Translations under genes and position numbers: made by a program
NCBI RefSeq assembly: GCF_001677335.1
Contig: NZ_LZYB01000001.1
Location: 558,001-622,000, forward strand
DNA from: Erythrobacter dokdonensis DSW-74
GTDB lineage: Bacteria > Pseudomonadota > Alphaproteobacteria > Sphingomonadales > Sphingomonadaceae
Direction: 5' to 3'
DNA: 64,000 nt
The notes under the pieces: model-generated
What the model was told of the DNA's origin: nothing
Database searches by the model: none
Seen by the model: only the letters and a program-made list of their open reading frames with translations
In this document: in pieces, positions 63,028 to 64,000 of the stretch
Layout of the letters: the number at the start of each line of letters is the position of its first letter
Position numbering within the stretch: position 1 is the first letter of the stretch

Positions 63028-64000
63028 ATGAGCGAGATCTTCGACGAATTGCGCGCAGCGCTATGGTCGGTGTGGCACCGGCGCTGGATCGCGATCGCGG
63101 TCGCCTGGGGCGTGTGCCTGCTGGGCTGGCTGGTGATCGCGATGATCCCGAATGCCTACGAATCCAAGGCGCGGGTCTATGTCGATGTCGAGGATGTCCT
63201 GTCCAAGCAGCTCGGGATTGCAGGTGACGGCAGGGAAGAGATCATGCGCGTGCGCCAGACGCTATCGAGCGCCAAGAACCTCGAGAAGGTGATCACCTCG
63301 ACCCGCTTGGGCGATAGCGTGACCGGACGCGGGGCGATGGATGCCATGATCGCCGAGCTCGAGAAGAAGGTGAAGGTGACGAGCGAGCAGGACAACCTGT
63401 TCGAGATCACCGCCGAGATCGGGCGCGGCGACCTGTCAGATGCCGAAAATGCGGTGCTGGCACGCGATGTCGTGCAGAAGCTGCTCGATATCCTGCGCGA
63501 GGAGCACGTTGCGGGTAACAAGGCGGGGATTTCTCAGGCGATTGCCGATCTCGAACGCCAGCTTGAAGGTCGCAAGCGCGAGCTTGAAGAGGCGGAACAG
63601 CGTCGTCTGGCTTTTGAAGCCCGATATCCTGATCTTGTCGGTGGCTCGGCGAGCCTTTCGAGCAAGGTCCAGCAGGCGCGTGCCGACCTGCGGGCGGTCG
63701 ATGCCGACCTTGCCGCTGCCGAAAGCGCCTTGGCGGCGATTTCGGGGCAGCTTGCCAACACCCCGCGCACGATAATCGGCGGACGCGAGGCGACCGGGCC
63801 GAGGGCGGCCCTTCTGCAGGCGCAGACCCAGTTGGCGGAGCTGCGCGCGCGTGGGCTGACCGACAATCACCCTGACGTTGTTTCCACGACCAGACAGGTC
63901 GCTCTCCTGACCAAGCAGGCCGCTGCCGCAGGAGAGGATGCGGGGGGGACGCCCAATCCGGCCTACGCTTCGCTTTACGCCATTCGCACCGAGCGACAGG
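63028..64000 (+). CDS. XrtA system polysaccharide chain-length determinant (partial, runs off the window)
   Basis: At least 324 residues are visible with no stop. N-terminal Wzz domain: EIFDELRAALWSVWHRRWIA then a transmembrane helix (about 25-45, IAVAWGVCLLGWLVIAMIP), AYESKARVYVDVEDVLSKQL and a long periplasmic coiled coil (about 150-250, ADLERQLEGRKRELEEAEQR, VQQARADLRAVDADLAAAES), then GLTDNHPDVVSTTRQVALL. Such proteins set chain length and couple synthesis to export. The ribosome binding site GAAGGAGCG lies upstream. The remainder and further XrtA genes lie beyond base 64000. Confidence 0.92.
   Translation, partial: MSEIFDELRAALWSVWHRRWIAIAVAWGVCLLGWLVIAMIPNAYESKARVYVDVEDVLSKQLGIAGDGREEIMRVRQTLSSAKNLEKVITSTRLGDSVTGRGAMDAMIAELEKKVKVTSEQDNLFEITAEIGRGDLSDAENAVLARDVVQKLLDILREEHVAGNKAGISQAIADLERQLEGRKRELEEAEQRRLAFEARYPDLVGGSASLSSKVQQARADLRAVDADLAAAESALAAISGQLANTPRTIIGGREATGPRAALLQAQTQLAELRARGLTDNHPDVVSTTRQVALLTKQAAAAGEDAGGTPNPAYASLYAIRTERQ

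Overview
This 64 kb window is GC-rich chromosomal DNA of an alphaproteobacterium. The gene content points to Sphingomonadales, most likely the Erythrobacteraceae. The indicators are an sdhCDA cluster, an ETF-ubiquinone oxidoreductase, an ECF42-type sigma factor with its DGPF partner, and an exosortase A (XrtA/PEP-CTERM) exopolysaccharide locus at the right end. The family assignment is inferred from gene content; no rRNA is present. Coding density is very high, many neighbours overlap by 4 bp (ATGA/GTGA), and no tRNA, rRNA, insertion sequence, prophage or CRISPR array was seen.

Layout. 0-10 kb: a cut-off winged-helix regulator, recN, an AT-rich patch with an orphan secreted protein, an alpha/beta hydrolase, ligA, then FAH-family and CinA-family genes and the DGPF/ECF42 sigma pair with a recognisable ECF42 promoter. 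10-16 kb: prmA, an SDR gene, sdhC-sdhD-sdhA (no sdhB follows), a membrane protein and a secreted C13 (caspase-like) peptidase. 16-24 kb: a secreted phytase-like/cyclophilin fusion, a BlaI repressor with an M56 metallopeptidase behind a double operator, a YpfJ-type zinc protease, 3-hydroxybutyrate dehydrogenase and an M28 lipoprotein peptidase. 24-32 kb: guaB, an RsmB-like methyltransferase, a TPR protein, rppH, hydrolases, photolyase and a beta-lactamase-fold lipoprotein. A perfect 16-bp parS centromere site lies at 32.1 kb and suggests an origin-proximal position.

32-48 kb: a PilZ protein, SDR-purF, lolC/E-lolD, a 47-residue small protein with a very strong ribosome binding site, glutathione peroxidase, dnaE, an OmpA-family porin with a 22-proline run, an acyl-CoA synthetase, a GNAT enzyme, a DUF1330 protein, moaB, a lytic transglycosylase and a degenerate uracil-DNA-glycosylase-like protein. 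48-56.5 kb: ETF-QO, a small membrane protein, ispE, N-formylglutamate amidohydrolase, ilvD, a lipoprotein, nnr and an Fe-S RNA methyltransferase in one tightly packed run.

56.5-64 kb: the XrtA locus. A minus-strand unit encodes a GNAT enzyme, an acyl carrier protein and hydrolases 2 and 1. A plus-strand unit encodes an acyl-CoA ligase, a PLP-dependent decarboxylase, the polysaccharide export lipoprotein and the start of the chain-length determinant. The two units diverge from start codons that overlap in one CATG. The locus continues past the right edge, so exosortase itself, the glycosyltransferases and the kinase are not in view. It is the largest coherent system here but belongs to a known type. 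Less explored items are the BlaI/M56 sensor module, the phytase-like/cyclophilin fusion, the secreted C13 peptidase, the 47-residue protein and the structured leader of the export gene.
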